A program made the translations under genes and the position numbers. Shown in pieces: positions 29,547 to 37,151 of a stretch of DNA of 39,781 nt. Numbering within the stretch: the first letter of the stretch is position 1; each line of letters begins with the position of its first letter. The stretch lies in the IMG/VR virus record IMGVR_UViG_3300037336_000127, positions 1 through 39,781 of that record, one strand, 5' to 3'. The stretch comes from a virus. The notes below the pieces were generated by a model, which made no database searches, had not been told where the DNA came from, and worked only from the letters and a program-made list of their open reading frames with translations.

Positions 29547-31256
29547 TCAGAACCCCTGCTGAGACCCCGCAAACTCATCCGTTTGGTCCACGAACTGTGG
29601 GCCATCGGGGTCGTTGCCGGGAATGAAGGTGCCTGTCAGCTTGTCAAAGAAGATGAAGTCAGCCGCCCCGGTATCCCCGGTGTAGCGGCATTTCAGAATG
29701 TGAACCTGAGCGGTGTTCCGCTGGGTCTCGGTCTCCGCCTGCTGGTTGCGGCTGATGGCGTAGACGTTGTTGGAAAGTTGCTTGATACCCCCGGAACCTC
29801 GAAGGTCGTCAAGCGATGGAACAGCGCCCTCCTCGAAGGAGACATTCCCGGTGGCCTTTTTGAGGTGACACACGAGGTGGATGGCAATGCCCAACTCTAT
29901 GGTCAGGCCTTTAAGCTGGTGCATCAGGGCATCAATGCGCCGCCGCTCATCCCCGTCTTGGTCCATGTCGGACACAAGGATGGAGAGGTGATCGAGCCAG
30001 ACGATCTTGCAATCATGGGCATGGGCGAAGTACCGGATGCGGTTCATCAGATCAACATCAGGCCCCATCGACCCGAAGGCATCATGGAAGTAGAAGCGGT
30101 GGCTGCCCCCATCATCGGTGGATAGGAATAGGTCCGCTTCGGCCCTTTCAATCTCCTCTGCGGTCACCGTCTTGGCAACCTCAGGGAGCTTCATGCGCTT
30201 CTCAATGTAGGTTGCAACCATCTCATCAGCGGTGTCTTCGAGGGGTTCCTCAAGCATGATGAGGGCTTGGTTGTAGGAGGTCGTCCGATAGAAGTGCAAC
30301 TGCAACTGACGCAGCATCGTGGTCTTACCCATCCCAGAGCCGGAGGTCCAAGTGGTTAGCTCTGCGAGGCGATCACCAAGAACCTTCTTGTTGAACTCAG
30401 GGAGCCAATCAGGGTACGCCACGGAGGCGATCAGCGGGCGGTTGCGGCGGCGGTTGATGATGTCCTGACCGAACTGAACTGAGGCCGGGGCGTAGGGCTT
30501 TGCGTTCCAGATGGCATGGATAACCGCATCGGCCTTGCCAGCTACCAGACATTCATTTGCGTCCTTGAGGGGCAGCGAAGCAACCAGCACCTTGTGTCCT
30601 GTGAGAACCTCTGCGGCTTCCTCTACGGCGACCCGACCGGGTTCATCCATATCGAACATGAGGACAACCTCATCGAAGTTCTTGAGGTAGTCGAGGGAAT
30701 GGGCGATGTCCTTCTTGGCACCCTTAGCGCCATTGATGAGGGACACCACGGGCCACTTGTTGCCTTGGATTTGGGAGACAGACATGGCATCAATCTCACC
30801 CTCGGTGATCACAATGCGTTTGCCCTTACCGGATAGGTGGGCACCAAACAGGGCAACCCCTTTGTTGTTTCCAACCCACGGCATCCCCTCGGCCTTGTCG
30901 GCAAAGCGGAGCTTCTGGGCCTGAGGGTTCCCCGACCAGTCCGTATAGGTGGCCACTTGGCAGGGCATCCCCTTGAAGGTGGCGACCTTGTAGTGATACC
31001 GGGCGCAGGTCTCAGAGGAAATCTTGCGCTTACTGAGGGGGACCACTGTTCCTTGGAGGAGGTCGGTGTTCACCTTCCGCGCTGGGCGGGACTCCCCAAC
31101 GGCGCTCCCATCAGCACGTTCATAGTGGTCGCAGGCGGCGCTGTAGCAATAGGCGTGACCATCGCTGTAGCGGGCAAGGTTATCTTTACTTCCACACTTC
31201 GGGCATGGCTCACGACCCACAAGCTGGCTGTCGTCGTCTTCATCGTAATCGCTCAT
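29547..31256 (-). CDS. Primase-helicase (T7 gp4-like)
   Basis: A 569-residue bifunctional replication protein (T7 gp4A is 566). Zinc-binding primase module: C18-x-x-C21, C37, C42. TOPRIM motifs: ITEGEIDAM (Glu152) and LMFDMDEPGR (Asp202, Asp204). RecA-like helicase: Walker A GSGMGKTT (306-313) and Walker B KIVWLDHLS. The C-terminus ends in GF, like the polymerase-interacting aromatic end of gp4. Start chosen at the second ATG, 6 nt after AAAGGA. Confidence 0.97.
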   Translation of the reverse strand: MSDYDEDDDSQLVGREPCPKCGSKDNLARYSDGHAYCYSAACDHYERADGSAVGESRPARKVNTDLLQGTVVPLSKRKISSETCARYHYKVATFKGMPCQVATYTDWSGNPQAQKLRFADKAEGMPWVGNNKGVALFGAHLSGKGKRIVITEGEIDAMSVSQIQGNKWPVVSLINGAKGAKKDIAHSLDYLKNFDEVVLMFDMDEPGRVAVEEAAEVLTGHKVLVASLPLKDANECLVAGKADAVIHAIWNAKPYAPASVQFGQDIINRRRNRPLIASVAYPDWLPEFNKKVLGDRLAELTTWTSGSGMGKTTMLRQLQLHFYRTTSYNQALIMLEEPLEDTADEMVATYIEKRMKLPEVAKTVTAEEIERAEADLFLSTDDGGSHRFYFHDAFGSMGPDVDLMNRIRYFAHAHDCKIVWLDHLSILVSDMDQDGDERRRIDALMHQLKGLTIELGIAIHLVCHLKKATGNVSFEEGAVPSLDDLRGSGGIKQLSNNVYAISRNQQAETETQRNTAQVHILKCRYTGDTGAADFIFFDKLTGTFIPGNDPDGPQFVDQTDEFAGSQQGF

Positions 31257-31275
31257 GGTCATTCCTTTGCATACG

Positions 31276-31307
31276 AAAAAACCCCCACACCGTGAGGCGA
31301 GGGGGTT
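31276..31307 (-). terminator. Intrinsic terminator before primase-helicase
   Basis: AACCCCC pairs with GGGGGTT, followed by TTTTTTCG on the minus strand, between the small membrane protein gene and the primase-helicase gene. It would limit read-through of host polymerase; phage polymerase might pass it partly. Confidence 0.85.
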
Positions 31308-31324
31308 GTGTGTTCAACAAGTTA

Positions 31325-31513
31325 TCAGGAGGGGAAGGACCACCGGGGTTTGATCAAGTGGTGGATGATCAGGAAGGGAAGGACCACGGGGATGAGGGCC
31401 ACCCGAATGACCAGATCAAAACCGGAGCGAGGCTTGGCGGCGATTGAGGCGACCATCAGACCCATCACGCAGAGCAAGAAGTACAGATATGAGGCGATAA
31501 GGTAGGCAATCAT
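31325..31513 (-). CDS. Two-segment membrane protein (62 aa)
   Basis: A 62-residue protein with two hydrophobic segments: residues ~2-25 (AYLIASYLYFLLCVMGLMVA) and ~34-52 (LVIRVALIPVVLPFLIIHHL), split by a short polar loop (AKPRSGFD). It lies two genes after the amidase, overlapping the HTH gene by ATGA. A holin or other lysis helper for the amidase is possible; evidence is topology and position only. Confidence 0.6.
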   Translation of the reverse strand: MIAYLIASYLYFLLCVMGLMVASIAAKPRSGFDLVIRVALIPVVLPFLIIHHLIKPRWSFPS

Positions 31514-31782
31514 ACTGAGAACTCCTTGCGGACATTGGGGGATTTGGATGGGGCGTCAGCGAAGGGCGGCAGGCCGTGTTCCATCTGAACAGCCATCTTG
31601 TAGGCTGCGTACTTCTTTCCGTTGGGGTCTTGGCGGATGTCGGTGTTGATATCCCACCCCTTATTCCGAAGCTCCTTGATGCGGGCGGCAAGGCGGAAGA
31701 TGCCGTACAGACCGAGGGCTTCCAGAGGGGTGATCGACAGCCCATTTTTCAGGTGCTTTTTCAGGTGATCGAGTTGGTTCAT
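31510..31782 (-). CDS. Helix-turn-helix protein (HTH_39-like, 90 aa)
   Basis: A 90-residue protein with LKNGLSITPLEALGLYGIFR and LAARIKELRNKGWDI (residues ~11-46), the pattern of a small winged-helix domain common in phages, followed by GKKYAAYKM. It likely binds DNA, possibly as a regulator or replication accessory. Starts after AAAGGA, just past the promoter 3 leader hairpin, so it heads this transcript. Confidence 0.78.
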   Translation of the reverse strand: MNQLDHLKKHLKNGLSITPLEALGLYGIFRLAARIKELRNKGWDINTDIRQDPNGKKYAAYKMAVQMEHGLPPFADAPSKSPNVRKEFSV

Positions 31783-31834
31783 TGAGGGTATCCTTTGAGC
31801 GGTACGTTGCGGTGCCCATGTTGGGCAAAGGAAA

Positions 31835-31865
31835 GGCCACCCAAAGGGGATACCTAAGGGTGGCC
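31835..31865 (-). other. Leader hairpin downstream of promoter 3
   Basis: A perfect 8-bp stem GGCCACCC/GGGTGGCC with a 15-nt loop, located 24 nt past promoter 3 and ~50 nt before the HTH gene. The stem repeats the 3' arm of the early leader cassettes (GGGTGGCC), pointing to a common processing or stabilising element. Confidence 0.7.
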
Positions 31866-31888
31866 GGGGAGGTGGTCGGTTGTTTGAT

Positions 31889-31906
31889 CAAGGGTGTGGG
31901 TTAATG
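31889..31906 (-). promoter_or_regulatory. Phage RNA polymerase promoter 3
   Basis: Minus strand CATTAACCCACACCCTTG, then ATCAAACAACCGACC. The ~31 bp at 31875-31905 match those at promoter 4 (34003-34033) exactly, so the initially transcribed region is also conserved. Confidence 0.8.
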
Positions 31907-31908
31907 CT

Positions 31909-32475
31909 TCACAGCTTCAACTCACCTGTCTGCGCCCAGTGCCCCACCTGAAAAGATGGGCAGGCCTTACGGACTCCGGGGACATCGCGATGCCCTTCAA
32001 CCGATAGGATAGACTTGAAGCCCCATTTCAGTTTCTCAATCAGGAAAGTGAGAGAGCGCATCTGGGCGGGCGTGAAGTTGCACTCAGCATCGGAGCCGTT
32101 CCACGGGTTGCCGGGGGTGTGCTTGACAGGGTTCTCACCAATACCACCAATCAGGCAGATACCAATATGGGTTTTGTTCCGGCCACCATCACGGCAGTGG
32201 GAACCTTGAACATCCACGGGTCGCCCGCTCTCTACGGTGCCATCACGGCGAATGACGAAGTGGTAGCCAATGCAGAGCCAGCCCTGATTGCGGTGCATCC
32301 GGTCAACTTCCGCAGCACCCCAGTTCTGGGATGGCTTGGAGGCTGAACAGTGAACCGTCACACCAAGGGTGGAGGTGCGCCTGAGGAAGCGGAGACCAGC
32401 GGTGGCAACCTTTCCGGGTACGATGGCGAATGGGGCAGCGGTCGGGGTGGTTGTGGGTTTCGTTACAATGGTCAT
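31909..32475 (-). CDS. N-acetylmuramoyl-L-alanine amidase (T7 gp3.5 lysozyme-like)
   Basis: A 188-residue zinc amidase that cleaves the amide bond between N-acetylmuramic acid and L-alanine in peptidoglycan. GVTVHCSASKPSQNWG gives His42, GWLCIGYHFVIRRDG gives Tyr71, and EGHRDVPGVRKACPSF gives His162, Lys170 and Cys172, matching the zinc ligands and catalytic residues of T7 lysozyme (His17, Tyr46, His122, Lys128, Cys130). A ~35-residue N-terminal extension is not in T7. In T7 this protein also inhibits the phage RNA polymerase; whether that holds here is unknown. Start by ATGA overlap with the endonuclease. Confidence 0.96.
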   Translation of the reverse strand: MTIVTKPTTTPTAAPFAIVPGKVATAGLRFLRRTSTLGVTVHCSASKPSQNWGAAEVDRMHRNQGWLCIGYHFVIRRDGTVESGRPVDVQGSHCRDGGRNKTHIGICLIGGIGENPVKHTPGNPWNGSDAECNFTPAQMRSLTFLIEKLKWGFKSILSVEGHRDVPGVRKACPSFQVGHWAQTGELKL

Positions 32476-32933
32476 TTGAGTTTCTCGATGGCCCTTACAG
32501 AGGCCTCGTTGCGGGGTTCGTTAAGCCATGCTGAGGGGATATCCTTGGGGGCGAATGGGACGCCTAGCTTGATGCAAACATCAGCGTATGTGGTCTTGGA
32601 CCCCTTGCTTATCTTGGCTTGGGGATTGTTGAAGACCATGCGAAGGTCGATGTCGGGGTGCTGCGCCTTGACGAGGGCAATCTTCTTGCGGTCGTCGCTG
32701 GTCCATAGGCCTTTGGTCTCAATGACCATGCCGTTTGGCAGCACAAAATCAGGGGTGTACTTGGCGGTGCGCGCGGGGATGTCATAGCGAATGACGTGCC
32801 GCTCATAGTCGTAGTCCATGCCTCGGGCATCAAGGCTCTTGGATACGGTGTCTTCCAGACCTGAGCGGTATCCCTTGGCGAGGGCTGCCTTACGGATAGC
32901 CGATAGGCGGACGGTCTTAGGTGGGGCTGCCAT
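32472..32933 (-). CDS. Endonuclease I / Holliday junction resolvase (T7 gp3-like)
   Basis: A 153-residue nuclease (T7 gp3 is 149). Catalytic residues Glu27, Asp62, Glu72 and Lys74 have the same spacing as T7 Glu20, Asp55, Glu65 and Lys67 (YRSGLEDTV; YTPDFVLPNG; VIETKGLW). It resolves branched DNA and helps degrade host DNA. Start chosen after GGAAA; the longer reading lies in the terminator. Overlaps the amidase by ATGA. Confidence 0.96.
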   Translation of the reverse strand: MAAPPKTVRLSAIRKAALAKGYRSGLEDTVSKSLDARGMDYDYERHVIRYDIPARTAKYTPDFVLPNGMVIETKGLWTSDDRKKIALVKAQHPDIDLRMVFNNPQAKISKGSKTTYADVCIKLGVPFAPKDIPSAWLNEPRNEASVRAIEKLK

Positions 32934-32950
32934 TGGGTGTTTCCAAATAG

Positions 32951-32983
32951 AAAAACCCCCCACACCGGAGAGATGCAGGGGGT
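32951..32983 (-). terminator. Intrinsic terminator between ssb and endonuclease I genes
   Basis: ACCCCC/GGGGGT stem followed by TTTTTCTATTT on the minus strand, in the gap between the gp2.5-like and gp3-like genes. Confidence 0.85.
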
Positions 32984-33014
32984 CGAGGGGTTACAGAACG
33001 GAGTGAGTGATTGA

Positions 33015-33764
33015 TCAGAACCCAGACGCGCCCTGAGGCTCATCGTCGTTATTACCGGAGGGCAGGTGTTCATCCGGCCCGCCCGCGAACTCATCGTCTT
33101 CACCCTCGGCTTCCGGCTGGATGCTGTCGGCAGAGAAACCGTCCTCGTGTTTCCCGAAGCCGTAGCTTTCAGCGGAGCGTTCGCCGCCCTGACGCAGGGT
33201 GACAATCTGGACAGCTTCGAGCGAACACTTGAGGCCAGCGACCCCGGTGCCCGCGATGAAGTAACCGCCCTTCACGATGGAGAAACCGCAGATCAAATCA
33301 GAGCCACCCCAGATTTCCACCTTCGAGGTGATCTTCCGGCCCAGCGCGTCAAACAAGTCGGGCTTGCGGGTCCACTTCTTGCCTTCACGAGGCCCCTTCT
33401 TGACAACGCCACCCGCCTTCATGGTCAGCTTGAACTCCACCTGTCCGGTGTCATTCTCCTCGGCATCGTAAATCGGGGTGAACAATGGGTTCAACTTCAT
33501 GGCACCCAGCTTGTCCCGCTGAGGCTTCTTCAAAGCATCGAAGGCTGCCTGCCCGAGGGCTTCGGCTTCATCCAGATACGGTTGCAGTTTCTTCTGGAAG
33601 GCGATCAGCGCGGGGCTGTCAGCATCAAAGATCAACTTCACGGAATACTCACCCTCGGGCTTCGGGTAATCCGCTGTGCCGTAATCAGGCTCGGTCAGCT
33701 TGGGCCACTTGGCGATGCCTTTGGGGGTGTTGAGGGTGATCTTCTGGGGGCGAGTGTCGGTCAT
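33015..33764 (-). CDS. Single-stranded DNA-binding protein (T7 gp2.5-like)
   Basis: A 249-residue protein (T7 gp2.5 is 232). The OB-fold core spans about residues 10-190 (KITLNTPKGIAKWPKLTEPD; GGYFIAGTGVAGLKCSLEAV). The last ~45 residues are strongly acidic (EGEDDEFAGGPDEHLPSG) and end in Phe, as the gp2.5 tail whose terminal Phe contacts polymerase and primase-helicase. It coats ssDNA at the fork. Start chosen at MTDTRPQKIT; the ribosome binding site is weak (GAAAG), which is odd for an abundant protein. Confidence 0.93.
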   Translation of the reverse strand: MTDTRPQKITLNTPKGIAKWPKLTEPDYGTADYPKPEGEYSVKLIFDADSPALIAFQKKLQPYLDEAEALGQAAFDALKKPQRDKLGAMKLNPLFTPIYDAEENDTGQVEFKLTMKAGGVVKKGPREGKKWTRKPDLFDALGRKITSKVEIWGGSDLICGFSIVKGGYFIAGTGVAGLKCSLEAVQIVTLRQGGERSAESYGFGKHEDGFSADSIQPEAEGEDDEFAGGPDEHLPSGNNDDEPQGASGF

Positions 33765-33805
33765 GTGCTTGGTACTTTCAAACAGGTGTTGATTATTTTC
33801 GGTGA

Positions 33806-33988
33806 TCAGATGGAGGAGACTTCGATGCCGCGTGATTGGATGGCAGCACAGAGGTCCGCAGGGAGGGGCGTGTCGCGTTCCACAAGGAGGCGCGCGGCGA
33901 ACAAGAGGTTGTTCGTGGTGCGGCTCTGGTAGGGGGTGACGATCACGCCTTCGGCAGCGGCGGCTGCACGGGTTTGGAAGCGAAGCAT
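33806..33988 (-). CDS. Small hypothetical protein (60 aa)
   Basis: A 60-residue protein (MLRFQTRAAAAAEGVIVTPY...) with AAAGGAAA 6 nt before the ATG. It is the first gene of the promoter 4 transcript. Probably soluble, with LLFAARLLVERDTPLPADLC as a likely helix. No family recognised. Confidence 0.6.
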   Translation of the reverse strand: MLRFQTRAAAAAEGVIVTPYQSRTTNNLLFAARLLVERDTPLPADLCAAIQSRGIEVSSI

Positions 33989-34016
33989 TGAGTTTCCTTT
34001 GGGTCGGTTGTTTGAT

Positions 34017-34034
34017 CAAGGGTGTGGGTTAATC
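34017..34034 (-). promoter_or_regulatory. Phage RNA polymerase promoter 4
   Basis: Minus strand GATTAACCCACACCCTTG, then ATCAAACAACCGACCC. It directly follows a hairpin at the end of the RNA polymerase gene and drives the small 60-codon gene, ssb and endonuclease. Confidence 0.8.
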
Positions 34035-34058
34035 ACCAGCGGGGTATTCCCGCTAGTG
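34034..34058 (-). other. Hairpin after the RNA polymerase gene
   Basis: CACTAGCGGG pairs with CCCGCTGGTG over 10 bp (one G-U), loop AATAC, just past the RNA polymerase stop and abutting promoter 4. It includes the CACTAGCGG part of the ATCCACTAGC box seen in the early cassettes. A processing site or weak terminator is likely; no T-run. Confidence 0.65.
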
Positions 34059-34065
34059 GAAGGGT

Positions 34066-36561
34066 TCAGGCAAATGCAAAGTCACAATCCACCACAGCCT
34101 CGATATCCAACTGACCCATTGCAGGGGGTTGGGGTAGGAGGCTCTGGTTTTCTGGGGATAGCTGGCTCAGGATTTCCGTGTGGAGGTTCTGCATCACGTC
34201 ACGGCCACGGTACATCTCCACCATAGTCTCACGCAGGATGGCGAAGAAGCGTCCTGTGTTGGCCGCGTGAGTACCGAAGCTGTCGTGTACCAATGCGAAG
34301 TCCTTGATGCCCTCTTGGGCTGCCCGCCGCACGGTCAAGCGCAGGTGGCTGGCGTCGAGGGAGTGGACGAAGTTGGGGGAGAACCCGGACGCCTGCTTGC
34401 GCTTATCCACAGCAGGCATATCGGTCTGCACCTGAGCGGTGACCCGACTGCCCATCAACATAGTGTCGATGCGGTGGGTCTTCTGTTCCCGGTAGTTCTG
34501 CACCACGAGGAACCCGTCAGGTGTCGTCCAGCGCACCGGGAGTTGCTCCGAGGTGACCACCCCGGCCACAGCTTTCAGCCATGCCATAGCCTCAGCCGCT
34601 TTCAACACGGTGCGTTCAACCGCTTGGATGATCACGCGCGCCATGTAGACAGAGGCCGCGAAACCGTTGCCCTCGAAGTGCCACTCTGCGTTGCCCCGTT
34701 GGTACTCCTTGTAGGCTGGCCGTAAGGTGTCCGTGAAGATTTGCTCACGGAACCCGAACTGGTTTGACCCATAGCCATAGGTCATGGTCGGGCGCTTCAC
34801 GAGGTTGCGGCTGAACAGCCCAGAGCGGAGCCACGAAGATGCAACGTCAGCATCCTCCCCTCCCCCAGCAGCATCAGCCGTAGCCTGCTTGGTCGCCTCC
34901 ACCAGCACGAGGGTATAGATATCAGAGGGCTTGTCGGATGGTACGAGGTTGACAGCATCGCCACCCACCTCATCGGCCAGCGCCATACTGAAATGCTGGA
35001 TGCCCGAACAGGAACCGTCCAGAGCCACGGGGAGGTGGGAGATAAACCCTGCCCCCTCACGGCACCATCCGGCCCACTCTCGGCAGGCCGCAAGGAACAA
35101 GTATGGGCTGTCCGCCTCGGTCCACCAACGGTTGTCGAAGGGGTTCTCAGCGCAGGCGATGATGGCCTCCTCGTTCTCGTAGACCCATTGCACCCGGTCC
35201 TCCAAGGGTGCCTTGTCGATCTTGTTGAAGGCCCCTGTGTTGGCAACATGGATGGCGAGGAAGGGCGCGCTCTCCTCATCAAGCGGCATCCCCTTGGCGA
35301 AGTGCAACAATGCCTTCATCCAGTCTGGCCCCTGAGGGTTCAACAAAGGGGCAGCGTAGATGCGACCCCGGAAGTCCAGCAAGTAGGGGAAGTAGAGGGT
35401 CTCGAAGTGGGAGTACCTCCGGGCCACGTTCATGGTGGAATAGAAGGTGGCCCTCTTGGAGGTCAGTTCCAAGTTCTCGATGTGGACCATGTGGGCTTCG
35501 CTGCGCCACTCCTTCCGGGCTGTCTCGTTCTCTTCGATGTCGTGAGGCTTAGGCGGGAGGGGTGTGTCGAACACCGAGGGGATACCACCGAGGCTGTAGT
35601 CCTTCTCCCAAGCCATCTCCAACACTGTCAAGATGAATGGGTTGATGGCCCACTCAGTCTGCTGTGCTGCGTTCACCGCTTCACACACCTCGGAGAGGTC
35701 TTGGGTTTCCAGACTGGCGAGGTACTTCCGGCTGAAACTCTTGACCAAGCGGAGAGGGCGGACGCGGCGGGTCAGGTAGCCGCCATTGAACGGCCCGGTC
35801 CAATCAACTGGGGGCACGATCATCGGCTCATAGATGGGGCGCATGGTCTCGGCGGAGGCGCTGCGGTCCTTGATGAATGTCTTGGTCTCCTCGGTCGGCA
35901 GCAGCAACAGCTTGCTCTGCTTGGCGCGGGTCTCCACCTTTTCTTTGTAGACCACACCAGTGGTGGCAATGACCACCTCCACCATCAGCATCCCCAACAG
36001 TACAACATCAGCTTCCGGCCAGTTGTCTGGGAGGTCCACCTCACGGCGGGCGAGAAACATATTCACGACCTTGCGCTTGATGTGATAGGCGCTGCGCTTG
36101 GATGCCTCATCACGCAGGCGGTCATAGAACTTCTTGTCCTGTTCCCGCACATCCCGGTAGCGAAACTCATCTTCAATGGCGCGACCAATACGACCAGCCA
36201 CCGCAGGCACGGTTGGAGGTGTCCCCAACAGGCCACCAAGGACCAACCTCAGGGCAATGAAAGATACCACATCGTAGTCACCGTTGAAGGCGGCGAGGTA
36301 CTTGAACGCTGGCCCCTTACGTCCTGCCTTGCCGGAGCTTCGCTCTGCCATGAACGCAGCAACACCATCAGCCACCTTCTGGATGAGACCATCCATCAAG
36401 CTCTTACCATAGACGGTGCTATCCTCACGGCCACCTTCAACAGCCTTCTTGTTAATCGCTCGGAACCTCTCAATCCCCTGCTGGGTCATTTCAGTCTCAA
36501 GCTCATACTGCTGTGTGATCAGATCATCGGAGGGGGTCAGTGGTGCGGAGAGCATCATCAT
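34066..36561 (-). CDS. Phage DNA-directed RNA polymerase (T7 gp1-like)
   Basis: An 831-residue single-subunit RNA polymerase (T7 is 883). Catalytic Asp515 is in DGSCSGIQHFSMAL. Lys589 and Tyr597 are in KRPTMTYGYGS (T7 Lys631, Tyr639). His733 starts HSLDASHLR, and the second metal Asp760 is in VHDSFGTH. The C-terminus ends FAFA, as in T7. The specificity loop should lie near 701-714 (MLMGSRVTAQVQTD). Start: first of three ATGs after AAAGAGG; a GTG eight codons earlier lies before that site. It transcribes from the AATTAACCCACAC-type promoters. Confidence 0.97.
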   Translation of the reverse strand: MMMLSAPLTPSDDLITQQYELETEMTQQGIERFRAINKKAVEGGREDSTVYGKSLMDGLIQKVADGVAAFMAERSSGKAGRKGPAFKYLAAFNGDYDVVSFIALRLVLGGLLGTPPTVPAVAGRIGRAIEDEFRYRDVREQDKKFYDRLRDEASKRSAYHIKRKVVNMFLARREVDLPDNWPEADVVLLGMLMVEVVIATTGVVYKEKVETRAKQSKLLLLPTEETKTFIKDRSASAETMRPIYEPMIVPPVDWTGPFNGGYLTRRVRPLRLVKSFSRKYLASLETQDLSEVCEAVNAAQQTEWAINPFILTVLEMAWEKDYSLGGIPSVFDTPLPPKPHDIEENETARKEWRSEAHMVHIENLELTSKRATFYSTMNVARRYSHFETLYFPYLLDFRGRIYAAPLLNPQGPDWMKALLHFAKGMPLDEESAPFLAIHVANTGAFNKIDKAPLEDRVQWVYENEEAIIACAENPFDNRWWTEADSPYLFLAACREWAGWCREGAGFISHLPVALDGSCSGIQHFSMALADEVGGDAVNLVPSDKPSDIYTLVLVEATKQATADAAGGGEDADVASSWLRSGLFSRNLVKRPTMTYGYGSNQFGFREQIFTDTLRPAYKEYQRGNAEWHFEGNGFAASVYMARVIIQAVERTVLKAAEAMAWLKAVAGVVTSEQLPVRWTTPDGFLVVQNYREQKTHRIDTMLMGSRVTAQVQTDMPAVDKRKQASGFSPNFVHSLDASHLRLTVRRAAQEGIKDFALVHDSFGTHAANTGRFFAILRETMVEMYRGRDVMQNLHTEILSQLSPENQSLLPQPPAMGQLDIEAVVDCDFAFA

Positions 36562-36574
36562 AGAGGCATCCTCT

Positions 36575-36600
36575 TTAAGGTTCACCTTTAAGGTTCACCT
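36575..36600. repeat. 13-bp tandem duplication before the RNA polymerase gene
   Basis: TTAAGGTTCACCT occurs twice in tandem (36575-36587 and 36588-36600). The AGGTTCACCT word within it is an imperfect palindrome and also occurs in the loop of the hairpin at 4267-4304. It may be an operator for the polymerase gene. Confidence 0.7.
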
Positions 36601-36620
36601 CTAAGGGGAACCTATAGGCC

Positions 36621-36638
36621 TAAGGGTGTGGGTTATTT
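36621..36638 (-). promoter_or_regulatory. Phage RNA polymerase promoter 5 (RNAP leader)
   Basis: Minus strand AAATAACCCACACCCTTA, then GGCCTATAGG. It lies just upstream of the RNA polymerase gene itself, so the polymerase would increase its own transcription. A hairpin (AAGGTTGCAC..GTGCGTCACCTT) sits immediately before it. Confidence 0.75.
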
Positions 36639-36694
36639 GAAAGGTGACGCACATAGGTGCAACCTTCCCGTTGGTGGATGGAATAAATCCAAAG

Positions 36695-36732
36695 CAAAAC
36701 GCCCTGCATCCCGAAGGAAACAAGGCGTATTT
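36695..36732 (-). terminator. Intrinsic terminator upstream of the RNA polymerase gene
   Basis: A 13-bp stem with one mismatch and G-U pairs (ACGCCTTGTTTCC with GGATGCAGGGCGT), loop TTCG, followed by TTTGCTTT on the minus strand. The opposite strand also ends in ATTTATTTT, so it may work both ways. It could stop host polymerase transcripts of the integrase block. Confidence 0.8.
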
Positions 36733-36827
36733 ATTTTCATGTCAGCAGAGGTTCGGGGGATGGGATTGTTCTGCTGGTGGAGCGTCTTGGGATTTTGAAT
36801 CCCCTGTGATATGGTAACCTGTTGTTA

Positions 36828-37007
36828 TTACAGGCCATCTGTGATGAGTATGTCACCTCTGGTGCCCTGTATGTCACTCCCTATGTCACTGGTGACGGGT
36901 GTGGGTGGGCAAACCGGACATGGGTATCTGTTGCCAGATATGGGCATCTCACCATAGCCTGTCCCACTACAAAAGCGGCAGGGTATGGGCTTAACTAATT
37001 TCGCCAT
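36828..37007 (-). CDS. Small zinc-ribbon protein (59 aa)
   Basis: Found by reading the gap. A 59-codon frame MAKLVKPIPCRFCSGTGYGE has a DnaJ-like CxxCxGxG motif (Cys10, Cys13), with a second pair Cys30-x-x-Cys33 (YPCPVC). Its ATG directly follows the TGA of the 47-codon gene. Residues 38-56 hold three TSDIGSDIQ-like short repeats. Two CxxC pairs 16 residues apart suggest one bound zinc. Function unknown. Confidence 0.6.
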   Translation of the reverse strand: MAKLVKPIPCRFCSGTGYGEMPISGNRYPCPVCPPTPVTSDIGSDIQGTRGDILITDGL

Positions 37008-37151
37008 TCAAACAACCTCCCTGATATCCCGGACACAGCCGCCCGGTATTACACATTCCCAAGGTTGGGTCTGGGCCTCAGCCGAGCCTACCCGCAGAGC
37101 CGCCCAGAGGAGAACGACAGCCAGCATGGTGATCTTGATTGCGTCTTCCAT
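37008..37151 (-). CDS. Small secreted or membrane-anchored protein (47 aa)
   Basis: Found by reading the gap. A 47-codon frame with a classical signal peptide shape: MEDAIKITMLAVVLLWAALR, then GSAEA as a signal peptidase I site at residues ~22-26. The mature part is only about 21 residues with two cysteines (ECVIPGGCV), which could form a disulphide. Its ATG directly follows the TGA of the 145-aa gene. Possibly a periplasmic peptide acting in superinfection exclusion or lysis; this is a guess from topology. Confidence 0.55.
   Translation of the reverse strand: MEDAIKITMLAVVLLWAALRVGSAEAQTQPWECVIPGGCVRDIREVV

Noticed and set aside
34993-36591. 532-codon plus-strand open frame
   Set aside because: It is antisense to the RNA polymerase gene, which has all family motifs. 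High GC third positions keep the opposite strand open.
36885-36905. Sixth phage promoter (ACCCACACCCGTC)
   Set aside because: Matches the core but lacks the AATTA upstream part and lies inside the 59-codon gene.
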